Below are positions 8,934-18,591 of a stretch of DNA of 64,000 nt, piece by piece; the first letter of the stretch is position 1; each line of letters opens with the position of its first letter. The DNA comes from Bordetella avium (GTDB lineage Bacteria; Pseudomonadota; Gammaproteobacteria; Burkholderiales; Burkholderiaceae_B), in assembly GCF_034424645.1 (NCBI RefSeq), contig NZ_CP139969.1:2666001-2730000 (forward strand). Direction: 5' to 3'. A model generated the notes under the pieces. The model had not been told where the DNA came from. It searched no databases and worked only from the letters and a program-made list of their open reading frames with translations. A program made the position numbers and the translations under genes.

Positions 8934-10373
8934 ATGCGAGTTTTCAGCGCAGGCCTGGGCACCGAAACGAATACTTTCGCGCCCATGCCGACCAGCCTTT
9001 CTTCATTCCGCGACCGGGATTACTACCCGGCAGGCGCGCATCCCGACAGCGTGACCTTCGCGGGCGCCCCGCTTTACATCGCCCGCCTGCGCGGCCGCGC
9101 CGCGGGTTGGGACCTAGCTGAAGGTCTCGTGACCTCGGCCCAGCCGGGCGGCGCGACGACCCGCGAAGCGTACGAAACCCTGCGCGACGAGCTGCTCGCC
9201 GACCTGCGCGCCGCCATGCCTGTCGATATGGTCTTGCTGGGTTTGCATGGCGCCATGGTGGCCGATGGCTACGATGACTGCGAAGGCGATCTGTTGGCGC
9301 GAGTGCGCGAGATCGTCGGCCCCGACGTCGTGGTGGGCGCCGAACTGGACCCTCATGCGCATATCACGCCCTTGATGGTCGAAAAAGCCACTTTGCTGGT
9401 GGCATTCAAAGAATATCCCCATACCGACATCCGCGAGCGCGCCGAAGAATTGGTCGATCTTTGCGCGCTGGCCCAGGCCGGTCGCATCCGGCCAGTGGCG
9501 GCCATGGTCGACTGCGAAATGATCGTGCCGATGCATACTTCGCGTGATCCGGCTCGTGGCTTCGTCAGCCGCATGCAGGCCTTGGAAGGCAAGAACGGGG
9601 TGCTGTCCATCTCGGCGATCCAGGGCTTTGCCACGGGTGACGTGCCCGAGATGGGAAGCAAGATGCTGGTCTACACGGACGGAGACGCCGCTGCCGCTCA
9701 GGCGTTGGCGCGCGGGCTGGCCGACGAACTCATCGCTATGCGCGACGCCCTGATGGTGCCTTATCGCAGCATCGATCAAGCGCTGGATGAGGCGCTGGCC
9801 TTTGATGGCGCGCCGGTCGTACTCGCAGACCGGCCCGACAATCCTGGCAGCGGCGCGCCGGGCGATTCCACGTTTGTGCTGCGCCGCGTGCTGGAGCGCG
9901 GTATTGGCAATGTCGCCATGGGACCGCTGTGGGACCCGGTCGCAGTGCGCATTGCCTTCGATGCCGGCGTGGGCACCACGCTCATGATGCGTCTGGGCGG
10001 CAAGGTCGGCCCCCTGTCGGGAGACCCGGTCGATACCCGCTGCACCGTCAAGGCCTTGCACCCCGGCCTGGTGATGACCGGCCTGTCCGGCGCGCCCGCA
10101 CAAATGGGCGATTGTGCGCTGATCGAAACCCAGGGGGTGGAAATCGTCCTGACCTCGCTGCGCAATCAGGCCATCAATGTCGATTTGTTCACGCAACTGG
10201 GCTGTGACCTGAATGCAAAGCGTCTGGTCATCGTGAAATCGGCCCAGCATTTTTACGCTTCGTTTTCGCAGCTTGCACGACATGTGATTTATGTAGGCGG
10301 CCCTGGCGTGGCCACGCCAGATTGGAAGACCCTCAGTTATTCAAAAATCCGCCTGCCTAAGTGGCCGCTTTAA
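8934..10373 (+). CDS. M81 family metallopeptidase, MlrC-like
   Basis: The product is 479 residues. The chosen ATG follows GGAGAACGAAC at good spacing and gives MRVFSAGLGTETNTFAP, the normal family start, whereas a GTG 42 bases earlier has no ribosome site. Family zinc-site features are visible: GLHGAMVADGYDDCEGDLL, ELDPHAH and YPHTDI. Family members include MlrC of the microcystin pathway, which cleaves linear peptides, but most M81 proteins have no known substrate. It heads an apparent operon with an oligopeptide ABC importer and an amidase, which suggests that it hydrolyses the imported peptide or peptide-like compound. Confidence 0.88.
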   Translation: MRVFSAGLGTETNTFAPMPTSLSSFRDRDYYPAGAHPDSVTFAGAPLYIARLRGRAAGWDLAEGLVTSAQPGGATTREAYETLRDELLADLRAAMPVDMVLLGLHGAMVADGYDDCEGDLLARVREIVGPDVVVGAELDPHAHITPLMVEKATLLVAFKEYPHTDIRERAEELVDLCALAQAGRIRPVAAMVDCEMIVPMHTSRDPARGFVSRMQALEGKNGVLSISAIQGFATGDVPEMGSKMLVYTDGDAAAAQALARGLADELIAMRDALMVPYRSIDQALDEALAFDGAPVVLADRPDNPGSGAPGDSTFVLRRVLERGIGNVAMGPLWDPVAVRIAFDAGVGTTLMMRLGGKVGPLSGDPVDTRCTVKALHPGLVMTGLSGAPAQMGDCALIETQGVEIVLTSLRNQAINVDLFTQLGCDLNAKRLVIVKSAQHFYASFSQLARHVIYVGGPGVATPDWKTLSYSKIRLPKWPL

Positions 10374-10421
10374 GGCAAGGCTGCGCCCGCACATTACCTT
10401 CCCGCACTGGAGTCCGTTCTC

Positions 10422-12002
10422 ATGAAGAAGACTTTGTTTGCCCATCTCCTGACATTTTCCCTGTCGGCCCTCTGTGTATTGGGCGCCGGCGCTGCGCAGG
10501 CTCAGGAAAAGACCCTGCGCCTGGTTCCCCACGCCGACCTGAAAGTGCTGGACCCTTCGTTCACCACGGCCTACATCACGCGCAACTTCGGCTACATGGT
10601 CTATGACACCCTGTTCGCCATGGATGCCAAGGGCCAAGTCCAGCCGCAGATGGTCGAGAAATACACGACTTCGGACGACAAAAAAACCTGGACCTTCACC
10701 CTGCGTCCAGGCCAGAAATTCAGTGATGGCCAGGCGGTCACGTCTGCCGATGTCGTCGCCTCCCTGGAACGCTGGGGCGCACGCGACAACATCGGGCGCG
10801 CGCTGGCCGCAGCCGGCGGTAAATGGGCAGTGGTCAATGACAACACGTTCAAGCTGACCCTCGAACAGCCCTTCGGGCTGGTGCTCGACGGCCTGGCCAA
10901 GGTATCCAGCTATCCGGCCTTCATCATGCCCGAACGCATGGCCAAGATGCCCACCGACCGTCCGCTGGGTGAAGTGACGGGTTCGGGCCCTTATCTGTTC
11001 AAGCGTGACGAGTGGGTGCCGGGCAGCAAGATCGTGTTCGTGCGCAACCCGAACTACGTCGGCCCCAAAGCCGCTCCCTCGGGACTGGCCGGCGACAAGA
11101 CCTCGCATGCTGACCGCGTGGAATGGATCATTCTTCCAGATTCCAACAGCGCCGTTGCGGCACTAAAGAACAAAGAAGTCGACATGATCGAGCAGGCGCC
11201 GCCCGACTACATCGACACGCTGCGCAAAGACAAGTCGGTCAAGATGGGCGTCATGGAGCAGAACCAGCTCTACATTATTCCCAACTCGGCATTCCCTCCG
11301 TTCAACAACCCCAAGGCGCGTCTGGCGATTGCACACGTGATCGATCAGGCTAAATTCCTCAGCGCGATGGGCTATCCCAAGGATCTGCGTGTGGAGCACT
11401 GTCCCACCGCCTTCATCTGCGGCAGCCCGAACGACACCAAGGCGGGCTCTGAGCCCTTCGCCAAACCCAATCTCGCTCAGGCCAAGAAACTGCTGGCCGA
11501 GTCGGGCTACAAGGGGGAGCCGGTCACGATTCTGCTGCCCACCGACCACGCCACGATCAACGCTGCGACACTGGTTGCCGTGCAATTGCTGCAAGAGATC
11601 GGCCTGAACCTGGACATCCAGGCGATGGACTGGGCCTCGATGACGGCGCGCCGCGCAAAGAAAGCGTCCGGCCCGCAAGGCGGCTGGAATCTGTTCATGT
11701 CGACGGCCTCGGAGTTCAACGTCAACTCGCCCTTGAACAACACCTATCTGGGCGCGGCCTGCGGCAACAGCCTGCCGGGCTGGCCCTGCGATGAAGAACT
11801 GGACAAGCGCCGCAACGCCTGGATCGCCGCGCAAGAGCCGGCCGACCGCAAGGCCGCGCTGGACAAGTTCCAGGAGCGTGCTTACGAAGTCTTCCCCTAT
11901 GTGCCGGCAGGCCAATTCTCGCGCGTGTTCGTCGTGACTGACACGCTCAAGAATGCCGACGGCATCTGGAGCGTGCCCAATATGTGGGTGCTGGACAAGT
12001 AA
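10422..12002 (+). CDS. Peptide ABC transporter substrate-binding protein (family 5, DppA/OppA-like)
   Basis: The 526-residue protein has a Sec signal peptide (AHLLTFSLSALCVLGAGAAQAQ) and an SBP_bac_5 fold, with the early motif LKVLDPSFTTAYITRNFGYMVYDTLFAMD and the FTLRPGQKFSDGQAVTSADV stretch. It would bind its ligand in the periplasm and deliver it to the two permeases encoded next. It lies 48 bases after the M81 peptidase gene and 33 bases before the first permease. Family 5 proteins bind peptides, nickel, glutathione or opines, so a peptide is likely but not proven. Confidence 0.93.
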   Translation: MKKTLFAHLLTFSLSALCVLGAGAAQAQEKTLRLVPHADLKVLDPSFTTAYITRNFGYMVYDTLFAMDAKGQVQPQMVEKYTTSDDKKTWTFTLRPGQKFSDGQAVTSADVVASLERWGARDNIGRALAAAGGKWAVVNDNTFKLTLEQPFGLVLDGLAKVSSYPAFIMPERMAKMPTDRPLGEVTGSGPYLFKRDEWVPGSKIVFVRNPNYVGPKAAPSGLAGDKTSHADRVEWIILPDSNSAVAALKNKEVDMIEQAPPDYIDTLRKDKSVKMGVMEQNQLYIIPNSAFPPFNNPKARLAIAHVIDQAKFLSAMGYPKDLRVEHCPTAFICGSPNDTKAGSEPFAKPNLAQAKKLLAESGYKGEPVTILLPTDHATINAATLVAVQLLQEIGLNLDIQAMDWASMTARRAKKASGPQGGWNLFMSTASEFNVNSPLNNTYLGAACGNSLPGWPCDEELDKRRNAWIAAQEPADRKAALDKFQERAYEVFPYVPAGQFSRVFVVTDTLKNADGIWSVPNMWVLDK

Positions 12003-12035
12003 TCACCCTCAGAGCCTTTTAAGCATGGAAGATTT

Positions 12036-12971
12036 ATGGGATACGTAGTCAGACGGGTACTTTCCATCATCCCGGTGCTACTGGTAGTGGCGGTCGTGGT
12101 GTTCATGTTGATCCATCTGTCGCCGGGTGATCCGGCGGCACTGATCGCAGGCGATTTCGCCACGGCAGAGGACATCGCCAAGCTGCGCCTGGCGATGGGC
12201 CTGGACGAGCCCCTGTGGCGTCAGTTCATGCTTTGGGCAGGCCGCTTGTTGCAAGGCGATATGGGCACTTCGATCTTCACCCACGTGCCCGTGACGACCC
12301 TGCTGGCGCAGCGCGTCGAACCGACGCTGTCGATCGCCGCGCTGACGATGGGCCTGTCCATTCTCATCGCCATTCCCTTGGGTGTGCTGGCCGCGTATCG
12401 GGCCGGCACCTGGATCGACCGGCTGGTGATGATTTTCGCCGTGCTGGCCTTTTCGGTGCCGGTATTCCTGGTGGGCTATCTGCTGATCTACAGCTTTGCG
12501 GTGCAGTTGCAATGGCTGCCGGTGCAAGGCTATGTCAGCCTGTCGCAAGGGGTCTGGCCATGGCTGCGCAGCCTTATCCTGCCATGCGTGAATCTGGCTC
12601 TGGTGTATATCGCCCTGATTACCCGCATGACGCGCGGTACGGTGCTTGAAGTGCTGCACGCCGATTACATCCGCACCGCCCGCGCTAAGGGTCTGGGCGT
12701 CTTGCCGGTGCTCGGCCATGCGCTGCGCAACGCGGCCATTCCCATCGCCACGACGGTCGGCGTCGGCATCGCCCTGTTGATCGGCGGCGTGGTCGTCACC
12801 GAAACCGTGTTCGCTATTCCCGGCCTGGGCCGGCTGGTGATCGACGCCGTGCAACACCATGACTACCCGGTGATCCAGAGCGTGCTCCTCGTTTCGGCCG
12901 CCACCTATGTCGTGATCAATCTGCTTATCGATCTCAGCTATCGGCTGTTCGATCCGCGCATCCGCTACTAG
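12036..12971 (+). CDS. Peptide ABC transporter permease, DppB-like
   Basis: The 311-residue protein has the N-terminal YVVRRVLSIIPVLLVVAVVVFML helix, five further hydrophobic segments and the cytoplasmic coupling region around EVLHADYIRTARAKGLG (EAA loop). It forms one half of the membrane channel of the importer together with the DppC-like protein encoded 20 bases downstream. Confidence 0.94.
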   Translation: MGYVVRRVLSIIPVLLVVAVVVFMLIHLSPGDPAALIAGDFATAEDIAKLRLAMGLDEPLWRQFMLWAGRLLQGDMGTSIFTHVPVTTLLAQRVEPTLSIAALTMGLSILIAIPLGVLAAYRAGTWIDRLVMIFAVLAFSVPVFLVGYLLIYSFAVQLQWLPVQGYVSLSQGVWPWLRSLILPCVNLALVYIALITRMTRGTVLEVLHADYIRTARAKGLGVLPVLGHALRNAAIPIATTVGVGIALLIGGVVVTETVFAIPGLGRLVIDAVQHHDYPVIQSVLLVSAATYVVINLLIDLSYRLFDPRIRY

Positions 12972-12991
12972 CGCCCTTCGGAAGTTCACGT

Positions 12992-13888
12992 ATGTCTGAT
13001 AGCACGCCTATTCCCGTTGCCAGCCAACCGCTCGTGCATGACGCCCTCTCGGCCCAGGCCCGGCGCTGGCGCTGGGTGCGTAAGCACCCCACCCTCATCA
13101 TCGGCCTGGTCATTCTCATCCTGATGGCCCTTATGGCGCTTGCAGCGCCCCTGCTGGCCACCCACAATCCGCTGGCCATCAATCCGCTGGAACGCCTGAA
13201 GCCCCCTTCCGCCGAGCACTATTTCGGCACGGATGCGCTGGGCCGCGATATCTTCAGCCGCGCTGTCTGGGGCGGCCGGGTGTCGATTACCGTGGCGATT
13301 TCCGTGGCCCTGCTGGCCACCGCGATCGGTGTTCTGCTCGGTTTGATTGCGGGCTTCGTGCGCTGGGCCGACGCGCTCATCATGCGCATCATGGACGGCA
13401 TGATGGCGATTCCCGACATCCTGCTGGCCATTGCCCTGATGGCCGTGATTCGCGGCAGCCTGACCACCGTCATCATCGCCATCACGATCCCTCAGGTGCC
13501 CCGCGTCGTGCGGCTGGTGCGCTCGCTCGCCCTGACGCTGCGCGAACAGCTCTTTGTCGAGGCGGCCCATGCCATCGGCACCCGCCTTCCGGTGATTTTG
13601 TGGCGCCACGTGCTGCCCAACACCATGACACCCCTGGTGGTGCAGGCGACCTTCATCGCCGCCACCGCAGTGCTGACCGAAGCGGTGCTGTCGTTTTTGG
13701 GTGTCGGTGTACCGCCCCAGGTTCCGAGCTGGGGCAACATGATGGCCGAAGGCCGCAACTATGTTGCGGTAGCCTTCTACACCATTCTGTATCCGGGCAT
13801 CCTGCTCGCCGTGACCGTGCTGTCGATCAATATGATCGGCGACGGCCTGCGCGATGCGCTCGATCCCCGCCTGGCCAATCAACTGTAG
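12992..13888 (+). CDS. Peptide ABC transporter permease, DppC-like
   Basis: The 298-residue protein has the OppC N-terminal helix (TLIIGLVILILMALMALAAPLL) and the typical HYFGTDALGRDIFSR sequence. Further helices and the EAA loop EQLFVEAAHAIGTRLP precede HVLPNTMTPLVV. It pairs with the DppB-like permease upstream. Nine bases separate it from the first ATPase gene. Confidence 0.94.
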   Translation: MSDSTPIPVASQPLVHDALSAQARRWRWVRKHPTLIIGLVILILMALMALAAPLLATHNPLAINPLERLKPPSAEHYFGTDALGRDIFSRAVWGGRVSITVAISVALLATAIGVLLGLIAGFVRWADALIMRIMDGMMAIPDILLAIALMAVIRGSLTTVIIAITIPQVPRVVRLVRSLALTLREQLFVEAAHAIGTRLPVILWRHVLPNTMTPLVVQATFIAATAVLTEAVLSFLGVGVPPQVPSWGNMMAEGRNYVAVAFYTILYPGILLAVTVLSINMIGDGLRDALDPRLANQL

Positions 13889-13897
13889 GAGCGCGAG

Positions 13898-14965
13898 ATG
13901 TCCGCCATTCCGAACCCGGCTGGCGCCTCCGAGGCGCCCCTGCTGGAGATCGATGGGCTGTCCACCTATTTCGACACCGTCAATGGTACGGTGCGTTCGG
14001 TGGATGGCGTGTCTTACCGTGTCGAAGCCGGCCGTACACTGGGCGTGGTTGGCGAATCCGGCTGTGGCAAGAGCGTTACCGCGCTCTCCATCCTGCGCCT
14101 GATTCCCACCCCGCCCGGACGCTATGTGTCGGGCGCCGTGCGCTATCGCGGCACAGACCTGCTCAAACTGAGCGAAAAGGAAATGCGTGAAATCCGAGGC
14201 AACCGGATTTCCATGATTTTCCAAGAGCCCATGACCTCGCTCAACCCGGTGCTCACCATCGGCCGGCAGATTGCCGAAGCGGTGATGCTGCATCAGGGGC
14301 TCAAACGCGCGCAGGCCTATAAACGGGCTGAAGAAATGCTGCGGCTGGTGCAGATCGCGGAACCCGAACGGCGTGTGCGCGAATATCCGCACGAGCTGTC
14401 TGGCGGCATGCGCCAGCGTGTCATGATCGCGCTGGCCCTGGCCTGCAACCCGGAACTGTTGATTGCCGACGAGCCGACCACCGCGCTCGACGTCACCATC
14501 CAGGCGCAAATCCTGGACCTGCTGCGCGAGCTGCAACGCAAACTCGGCATGGGCATCGTGATGATCACGCACGATCTGGGCGTGGTCGCCGAATGCTGTG
14601 ACCGCGTGGTGGTGATGTATGCCGGCCGCAAGGTCGAGGAAGCACCTGTCGCCGAACTGTTCGACCGGCCACTGCATCCCTACACCCGGGCACTGATGGC
14701 ATCCATGCCATCCATGAACACCTCGTCGGCCCGGCTGACTGAAATCCCGGGCATGGTGCCCGCCTCGCACGAGCTTGGTCAGCGTTGCAGCTTCGCGCCG
14801 CGCTGCGCCTATGCCACCGAGCGCTGCCGCAACGAAGATCCCACGCTGCAGTTGCAGGGCGACGATCATGTCGTGGCCTGCTTCGAGGCCGCTGATATCG
14901 CCGCCGGCATCGCAGGCGGCGCTCAACCTGGCGGCGAGCCCGCCACAAGCCGGAGCCAAGCATGA
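13898..14965 (+). CDS. Peptide ABC transporter ATPase, DppD-like
   Basis: The 355-residue ATPase carries Walker A GESGCGKS, signature LSGGMRQR and Walker B LLIADEP. It also has the C-terminal oligopeptide extension with four Cys residues ([19 protein letters not shown] and C in VVACFEA) typical of OppD/DppD proteins. It energises import together with the DppF-like ATPase, whose gene overlaps its end by four bases. Confidence 0.95.
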   Translation: MSAIPNPAGASEAPLLEIDGLSTYFDTVNGTVRSVDGVSYRVEAGRTLGVVGESGCGKSVTALSILRLIPTPPGRYVSGAVRYRGTDLLKLSEKEMREIRGNRISMIFQEPMTSLNPVLTIGRQIAEAVMLHQGLKRAQAYKRAEEMLRLVQIAEPERRVREYPHELSGGMRQRVMIALALACNPELLIADEPTTALDVTIQAQILDLLRELQRKLGMGIVMITHDLGVVAECCDRVVVMYAGRKVEEAPVAELFDRPLHPYTRALMASMPSMNTSSARLTEIPGMVPASHELGQRCSFAPRCAYATERCRNEDPTLQLQGDDHVVACFEAADIAAGIAGGAQPGGEPATSRSQA

Positions 14966-15969
14966 GCGCCGAACGTCCCACTCCGACGAGCCAGCCCCTG
15001 CTGCAAGTCCGCGACCTGAAGATGCACTACGGCTCGCCTGGCGGCCTGTTGCGCAAGAAAAAACCCGTAGTGCAGGCTGTCGATGGCGTGTCCTTCGATG
15101 TCGCGCGCGGCGAGACCCTGTCTCTGGTGGGCGAGTCCGGCTGCGGCAAGACGACGACCGGCAAAGCCGTATTGCGCCTGATTCAACCCACGGCCGGCTC
15201 CGTGCGCCTGGAAGGCGAAGAACTGCTGGGTCTGTCGGCCGAACAGATGCGCCAGCGCCGGCGCGACATGCAGATCATTTTTCAAGACCCCTACGCTTCG
15301 CTCAATCCGCGTATGACGGCAGGCGAGATCGTGGGTGAGCCGATGCGCAACTTTCCGGCCCTCGCCGGATCGCGCAGCCGCCAGGAAGAACTGGCCTGGC
15401 TGTTCTCCAAAGTCGGCCTGCGCCCTGAGGCCATGAAAAAGTACCCGCACGAGTTTTCCGGCGGCCAACGTCAGCGTCTGGGCATTGCCCGCGCGCTCGC
15501 GCTGCGGCCCAAACTCATCGTCTGCGACGAACCGGTCTCGGCGCTGGACGTATCCGTGCAGGCGCAGGTCATCAACCTGCTGATGGACCTGCAAAAAGAG
15601 ATGGGCCTGGCCTACCTCTTCGTCGCCCATGACCTGGCCGTAGTGCGCCATATCAGCCATCGCGTCGCGGTCATGTACCTGGGCCGCATCGTCGAAGTCG
15701 CCGACCGCGATACGCTGTTCTCCGGGCCGCTACACCCCTATACCGAGATTCTGCTGTCGGCCGTGCCGGTGCCCGACCCACACCAGCCCGCGCAACGCCG
15801 CTTGCTGCCTGGAGACCCGCCCAGCCCGGCCAATCCCCCCTCGGGCTGCCGTTTCCATACGCGCTGCCCGCTGGCCAAGCCTATTTGCAGCGAACAGCAG
15901 CCCGCGCTCACCGAACGGCCCGTAAGCGTAGCGGGCGCCTCACACTGGGTGGCCTGCCACTTCCGCTAA
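14962..15969 (+). CDS. Peptide ABC transporter ATPase, DppF-like
   Basis: The 335-residue ATPase has Walker A GESGCGKT, signature [10 protein letters not shown] and Walker [15 protein letters not shown]. The C-terminal extension contains [15 protein letters not shown]. It completes a five-protein importer (binding protein, two permeases, two ATPases). The start overlaps the DppD-like gene as ATGA, and the amidase gene begins ten bases after its stop. Confidence 0.95.
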   Translation: MSAERPTPTSQPLLQVRDLKMHYGSPGGLLRKKKPVVQAVDGVSFDVARGETLSLVGESGCGKTTTGKAVLRLIQPTAGSVRLEGEELLGLSAEQMRQRRRDMQIIFQDPYASLNPRMTAGEIVGEPMRNFPALAGSRSRQEELAWLFSKVGLRPEAMKKYPHEFSGGQRQRLGIARALALRPKLIVCDEPVSALDVSVQAQVINLLMDLQKEMGLAYLFVAHDLAVVRHISHRVAVMYLGRIVEVADRDTLFSGPLHPYTEILLSAVPVPDPHQPAQRRLLPGDPPSPANPPSGCRFHTRCPLAKPICSEQQPALTERPVSVAGASHWVACHFR

Positions 15970-15978
15970 GCCGCAACG

Positions 15979-17751
15979 ATGCAGGACGAGATCTTCGAGG
16001 CGGATATCGCCACCTTGCAAGCGCGGATGGCCGATGGCTCGGCCACCGCCGAGAGCCTGCTGCTGGCCTGCCTGGCGCGCATCCGCGCTTACGACCAAGA
16101 TGGCCCAAAGCTGAACAGCGTCGTCTGTCTGGCGCCCGGCGCTCTGGAAGAGGCCCGTGCGCTGGACCAGGAACGCGCCCGGCATGGGCCGCGCGGACCG
16201 CTGCATGGCATCCCCCTGCTGGTCAAAGACAATTACGACAGCGCCGACATGCCGACCAGCGCCGGCGCACTGGCGCTAGCCACGCATCAGCCCACGCAGG
16301 ACGCCTGGGCCCTAGGCCGTTTGCGAGAAGCCGGGGCAGTCATCGTTGGCAAGACCACGCTGCACGAGCTGGCTGCCGGCATCACGAACACCTCCTCACT
16401 GACCGGCAGCACCCGCAACCCCTATGATCCCCGGCGGGTGCCGGGCGGCTCTAGCGGCGGCACGGCGGCCGCCATCGCGGCGAGTTTCGCAACCGCCGGC
16501 CTGGGTAGCGACACCAGCGGTTCCCTGCGCATCCCTGCAGCCGTCAATAATCTGGTCAGCCTGCGAGCGACGCCGGGGCTGATCGGGCGCAGCGGCATCG
16601 TACCCCTTTCTCCCACTCAGGATTGCGCAGGCCCCTTGGCGCGCAGCGTGCATGACCTCGCCTTGCTGCTCGATGCGCTGGCCGGTGCTGATCCGCAAGA
16701 CCCGGCCAGCAGGATGGGGGGTGGCGGTTTCCATGCGCGTCTCAACCCTGAGGGTTTGAAAGGATTGCGCATCGGCGTCATCGGCGAACTCTTCGGCAGC
16801 GACGCCGACGAGGAGGAGATTTCCCGCCGCTGCCGCGAGGCGCTTGACGCCATGCGCGACTTGGGCGCCGACGTGGTCGAAATACAGATACCGCAACTGA
16901 CCGAACGCCTGCGGGCCAGCAGCCTGACACCGCTGGAGTTTCGTACGGCGCTTGCAGCCTATCTTGCACGCCACCCGCAGACCCCGATCCACAGCCTGGG
17001 CGGCATTCTGAAACGTGGCCTGCACCATCAGGCGCTGGATGCGGTCTTGCGCCTGCGCAACGCGACTGAGGACAGCAACGGCAGCCGCTTAGCCGCCACC
17101 CTGCTGCTGCGGCAAGCCCTGCGTGACTCCGTACAGCAGGCCATGCACGGCCTGGATGTACTGGCCTATCCCTCCCTACGCCGCCGGCCAGCCATGATCG
17201 GCGAGCCGCAAGGCGGCGCCAACGCGCAATTAAGCCCTGGCATCGGCTTTCCCGCCCTCTGCCTGCCGGCGGGCTTCACCAGCGATGCGCTGCCCCTCGG
17301 CCTGGAATTGCTTGGCCGGCCCGGCAGCGACCAGGCGCTGCTCGACGCCGCCCTGCACTGGGAGCGGGCCAGCCAGCCGCGCCGCGCACCGTTCACGACC
17401 CCGCAATTACTCCGCCTGCCCGCCTCAAGACGGCGCACCCTGCACCATGCGCCCGCCGATCCTGCCGACATCGCGGTGACTCTGCACTACGAGGCCGATC
17501 TGCCGCGCGCTGAACTGCGCTTTCAGGCCCAGGCGGAAGGCCGAGACAGCGACGCCCTGATCGCCCTCACGCTGCACAGTCCGCTAGGCCCGGTCATCGC
17601 GCCCTTGCTGCGCGCGAGCCTGTCAGCAGAGGGGGTGCTGCCCTTGCAAGGCGATTGGGCGCAGGCTTTGCTCGGGCCCGGTCTTATTGTGCGGCTGTAC
17701 ACGCAGCGCCATCCCCTGGGGGTGGATTGCGGCCGCGTGCACACAGGCTGA
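15979..17751 (+). CDS. Amidase-signature family hydrolase with extra C-terminal domain
   Basis: The 590-residue protein has an amidase-signature core over residues ~1-470. The catalytic Ser-cisSer-Lys triad is visible: K83 in LLVKDNYD, S158 in PGGSSGG and S182 in SDTSGSLRIPA. Residues ~485-590 form an additional segment (beta-rich, with LHYEADLPRAELRFQAQ) that is not part of the usual core. Allophanate hydrolases also carry a C-terminal domain, but I do not recognise this one as theirs. As the last gene of the peptide-import operon, it probably cleaves an amide in the imported compound or its fragments. Confidence 0.88.
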   Translation: MQDEIFEADIATLQARMADGSATAESLLLACLARIRAYDQDGPKLNSVVCLAPGALEEARALDQERARHGPRGPLHGIPLLVKDNYDSADMPTSAGALALATHQPTQDAWALGRLREAGAVIVGKTTLHELAAGITNTSSLTGSTRNPYDPRRVPGGSSGGTAAAIAASFATAGLGSDTSGSLRIPAAVNNLVSLRATPGLIGRSGIVPLSPTQDCAGPLARSVHDLALLLDALAGADPQDPASRMGGGGFHARLNPEGLKGLRIGVIGELFGSDADEEEISRRCREALDAMRDLGADVVEIQIPQLTERLRASSLTPLEFRTALAAYLARHPQTPIHSLGGILKRGLHHQALDAVLRLRNATEDSNGSRLAATLLLRQALRDSVQQAMHGLDVLAYPSLRRRPAMIGEPQGGANAQLSPGIGFPALCLPAGFTSDALPLGLELLGRPGSDQALLDAALHWERASQPRRAPFTTPQLLRLPASRRRTLHHAPADPADIAVTLHYEADLPRAELRFQAQAEGRDSDALIALTLHSPLGPVIAPLLRASLSAEGVLPLQGDWAQALLGPGLIVRLYTQRHPLGVDCGRVHTG

Positions 17752-17778
17752 CCGCAGGACAGCCCTCTTGCCGCCGTC

Positions 17779-18282
17779 TCAAACCTTGCGCAGCAGTACG
17801 CGACGCATACACTCGATGGTCCAGATCCAGAGCGCTGTACCAAAAAATTCCGAGATATAGGCGTCGACGCCTATGTGCCAGGGCAGCGGACCGATACCCA
17901 GCAAGGGAAACACAATGCCATGGGCGCCGATGGTGGCGGTGAGCCAGGCGAAAGGCAGGCCCCACCAGATGCCGACTTTGGAGCAGACTTCCATCAGCCT
18001 GACATAGACAAAGGCCATCACCATCGAGAACAGAATGTGCACGCCATTGCCGCCCCAATTCACAGCAGCCTGATTGAACGCATAATTCATCGACCCGGCA
18101 TCAAAGCCCATCAGGTTCAGCAAGCCGATGGGAGGCGGCACCGCCCCCGGGGGCCGCGGCGGCAAGAGGGTTTCCACCCCCGACTTGACCAGGGCGGAGA
18201 GAAAGCCCGCCCAGATGCCAAAGCCGATCAGGACACTCAGAGAATGCTTGCGTTCACAGGCGCCACCACAGGTTTGTACCAA
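17779..18282 (-). CDS. YagU family (DUF1440) inner-membrane protein, copy 2
   Basis: The product is 167 residues from a TTG start. TTG is chosen because AGGAG lies eight bases before it, and because the resulting N-terminus (VQTCGGACERKHSLSV) lines up with that of the neighbouring paralogue; a longer frame upstream has no such support. Conserved family features are the GFGIWAGF helix, PPRPPGAVPPPIGLLNLMGFDAGSMNYAFNQ and the WGGNGVHILFSMVMAFVY segment. E. coli YagU is an inner-membrane protein linked to acid resistance. This copy and the upstream one are a tandem duplication behind the cytochrome bd genes. Confidence 0.82.
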   Translation of the reverse strand: MVQTCGGACERKHSLSVLIGFGIWAGFLSALVKSGVETLLPPRPPGAVPPPIGLLNLMGFDAGSMNYAFNQAAVNWGGNGVHILFSMVMAFVYVRLMEVCSKVGIWWGLPFAWLTATIGAHGIVFPLLGIGPLPWHIGVDAYISEFFGTALWIWTIECMRRVLLRKV

Positions 18283-18290
18283 CTCAGCTA

Positions 18291-18318
18291 CTCCTAAAAG
18301 AAGCGGGCTACCGCCCGC
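18291..18318 (-). promoter_or_regulatory. Hairpin leader and ribosome site before YagU copy 2
   Basis: On the minus strand the sequence is a six-base stem GCGGGC/GCCCGC with loop GGTA, then TTCTTTTAGGAG. The stem ends only ten bases before AGGAG. The same arrangement occurs before YagU copy 1. It may be an intercistronic terminator/attenuator or an mRNA-stabilising hairpin. Confidence 0.5.
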
Positions 18319-18542
18319 AACATGCCTCTGCTGCCAGATCTGGCTGGCAAGAGAGGTCGTTTTCATCGACGCCCAGCGTCAACCCCGCCGCGCATGATCC
18401 GGAATCCTCAGTCCGAGACACAGGCAAGCCGATCTAAATAGGGCAAATCCGATAAAAACGTGGCGGAGAGACTGCGGCCAGGCGCTGCACCTGGCCAAGC
18501 CGTTTGAACGGCAGGCCTTGCGAGCACAGTGGCGCACCATGC
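18319..18542. other. Spacer between the two YagU genes
   Basis: This is part of a 309-base gap that also holds the hairpin leader of copy 2 and the terminator of copy 1. I see no gene and no convincing promoter in the remainder. Confidence 0.4.
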
Positions 18543-18568
18543 AAAACGGCGGTGGTTGCCCACCGCCG
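18543..18568 (-). terminator. Rho-independent terminator after YagU copy 1
   Basis: Read on the minus strand, a nine-base stem CGGCGGTGG/CCACCGCCG with a four-base loop is followed by TTTT. It lies 24 bases after the stop codon of the minus-strand YagU gene. Confidence 0.72.
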
Positions 18569-18591
18569 CGCTTCTTCAGGCCAAGACGACC

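Noticed and set aside
12986..14959. 657-codon minus-strand open frame opposite the peptide transporter genes
   Set aside because: It is antisense to two clearly conserved transporter genes and is His/Gln/Gly-rich, the usual mirror of GC-rich coding DNA.
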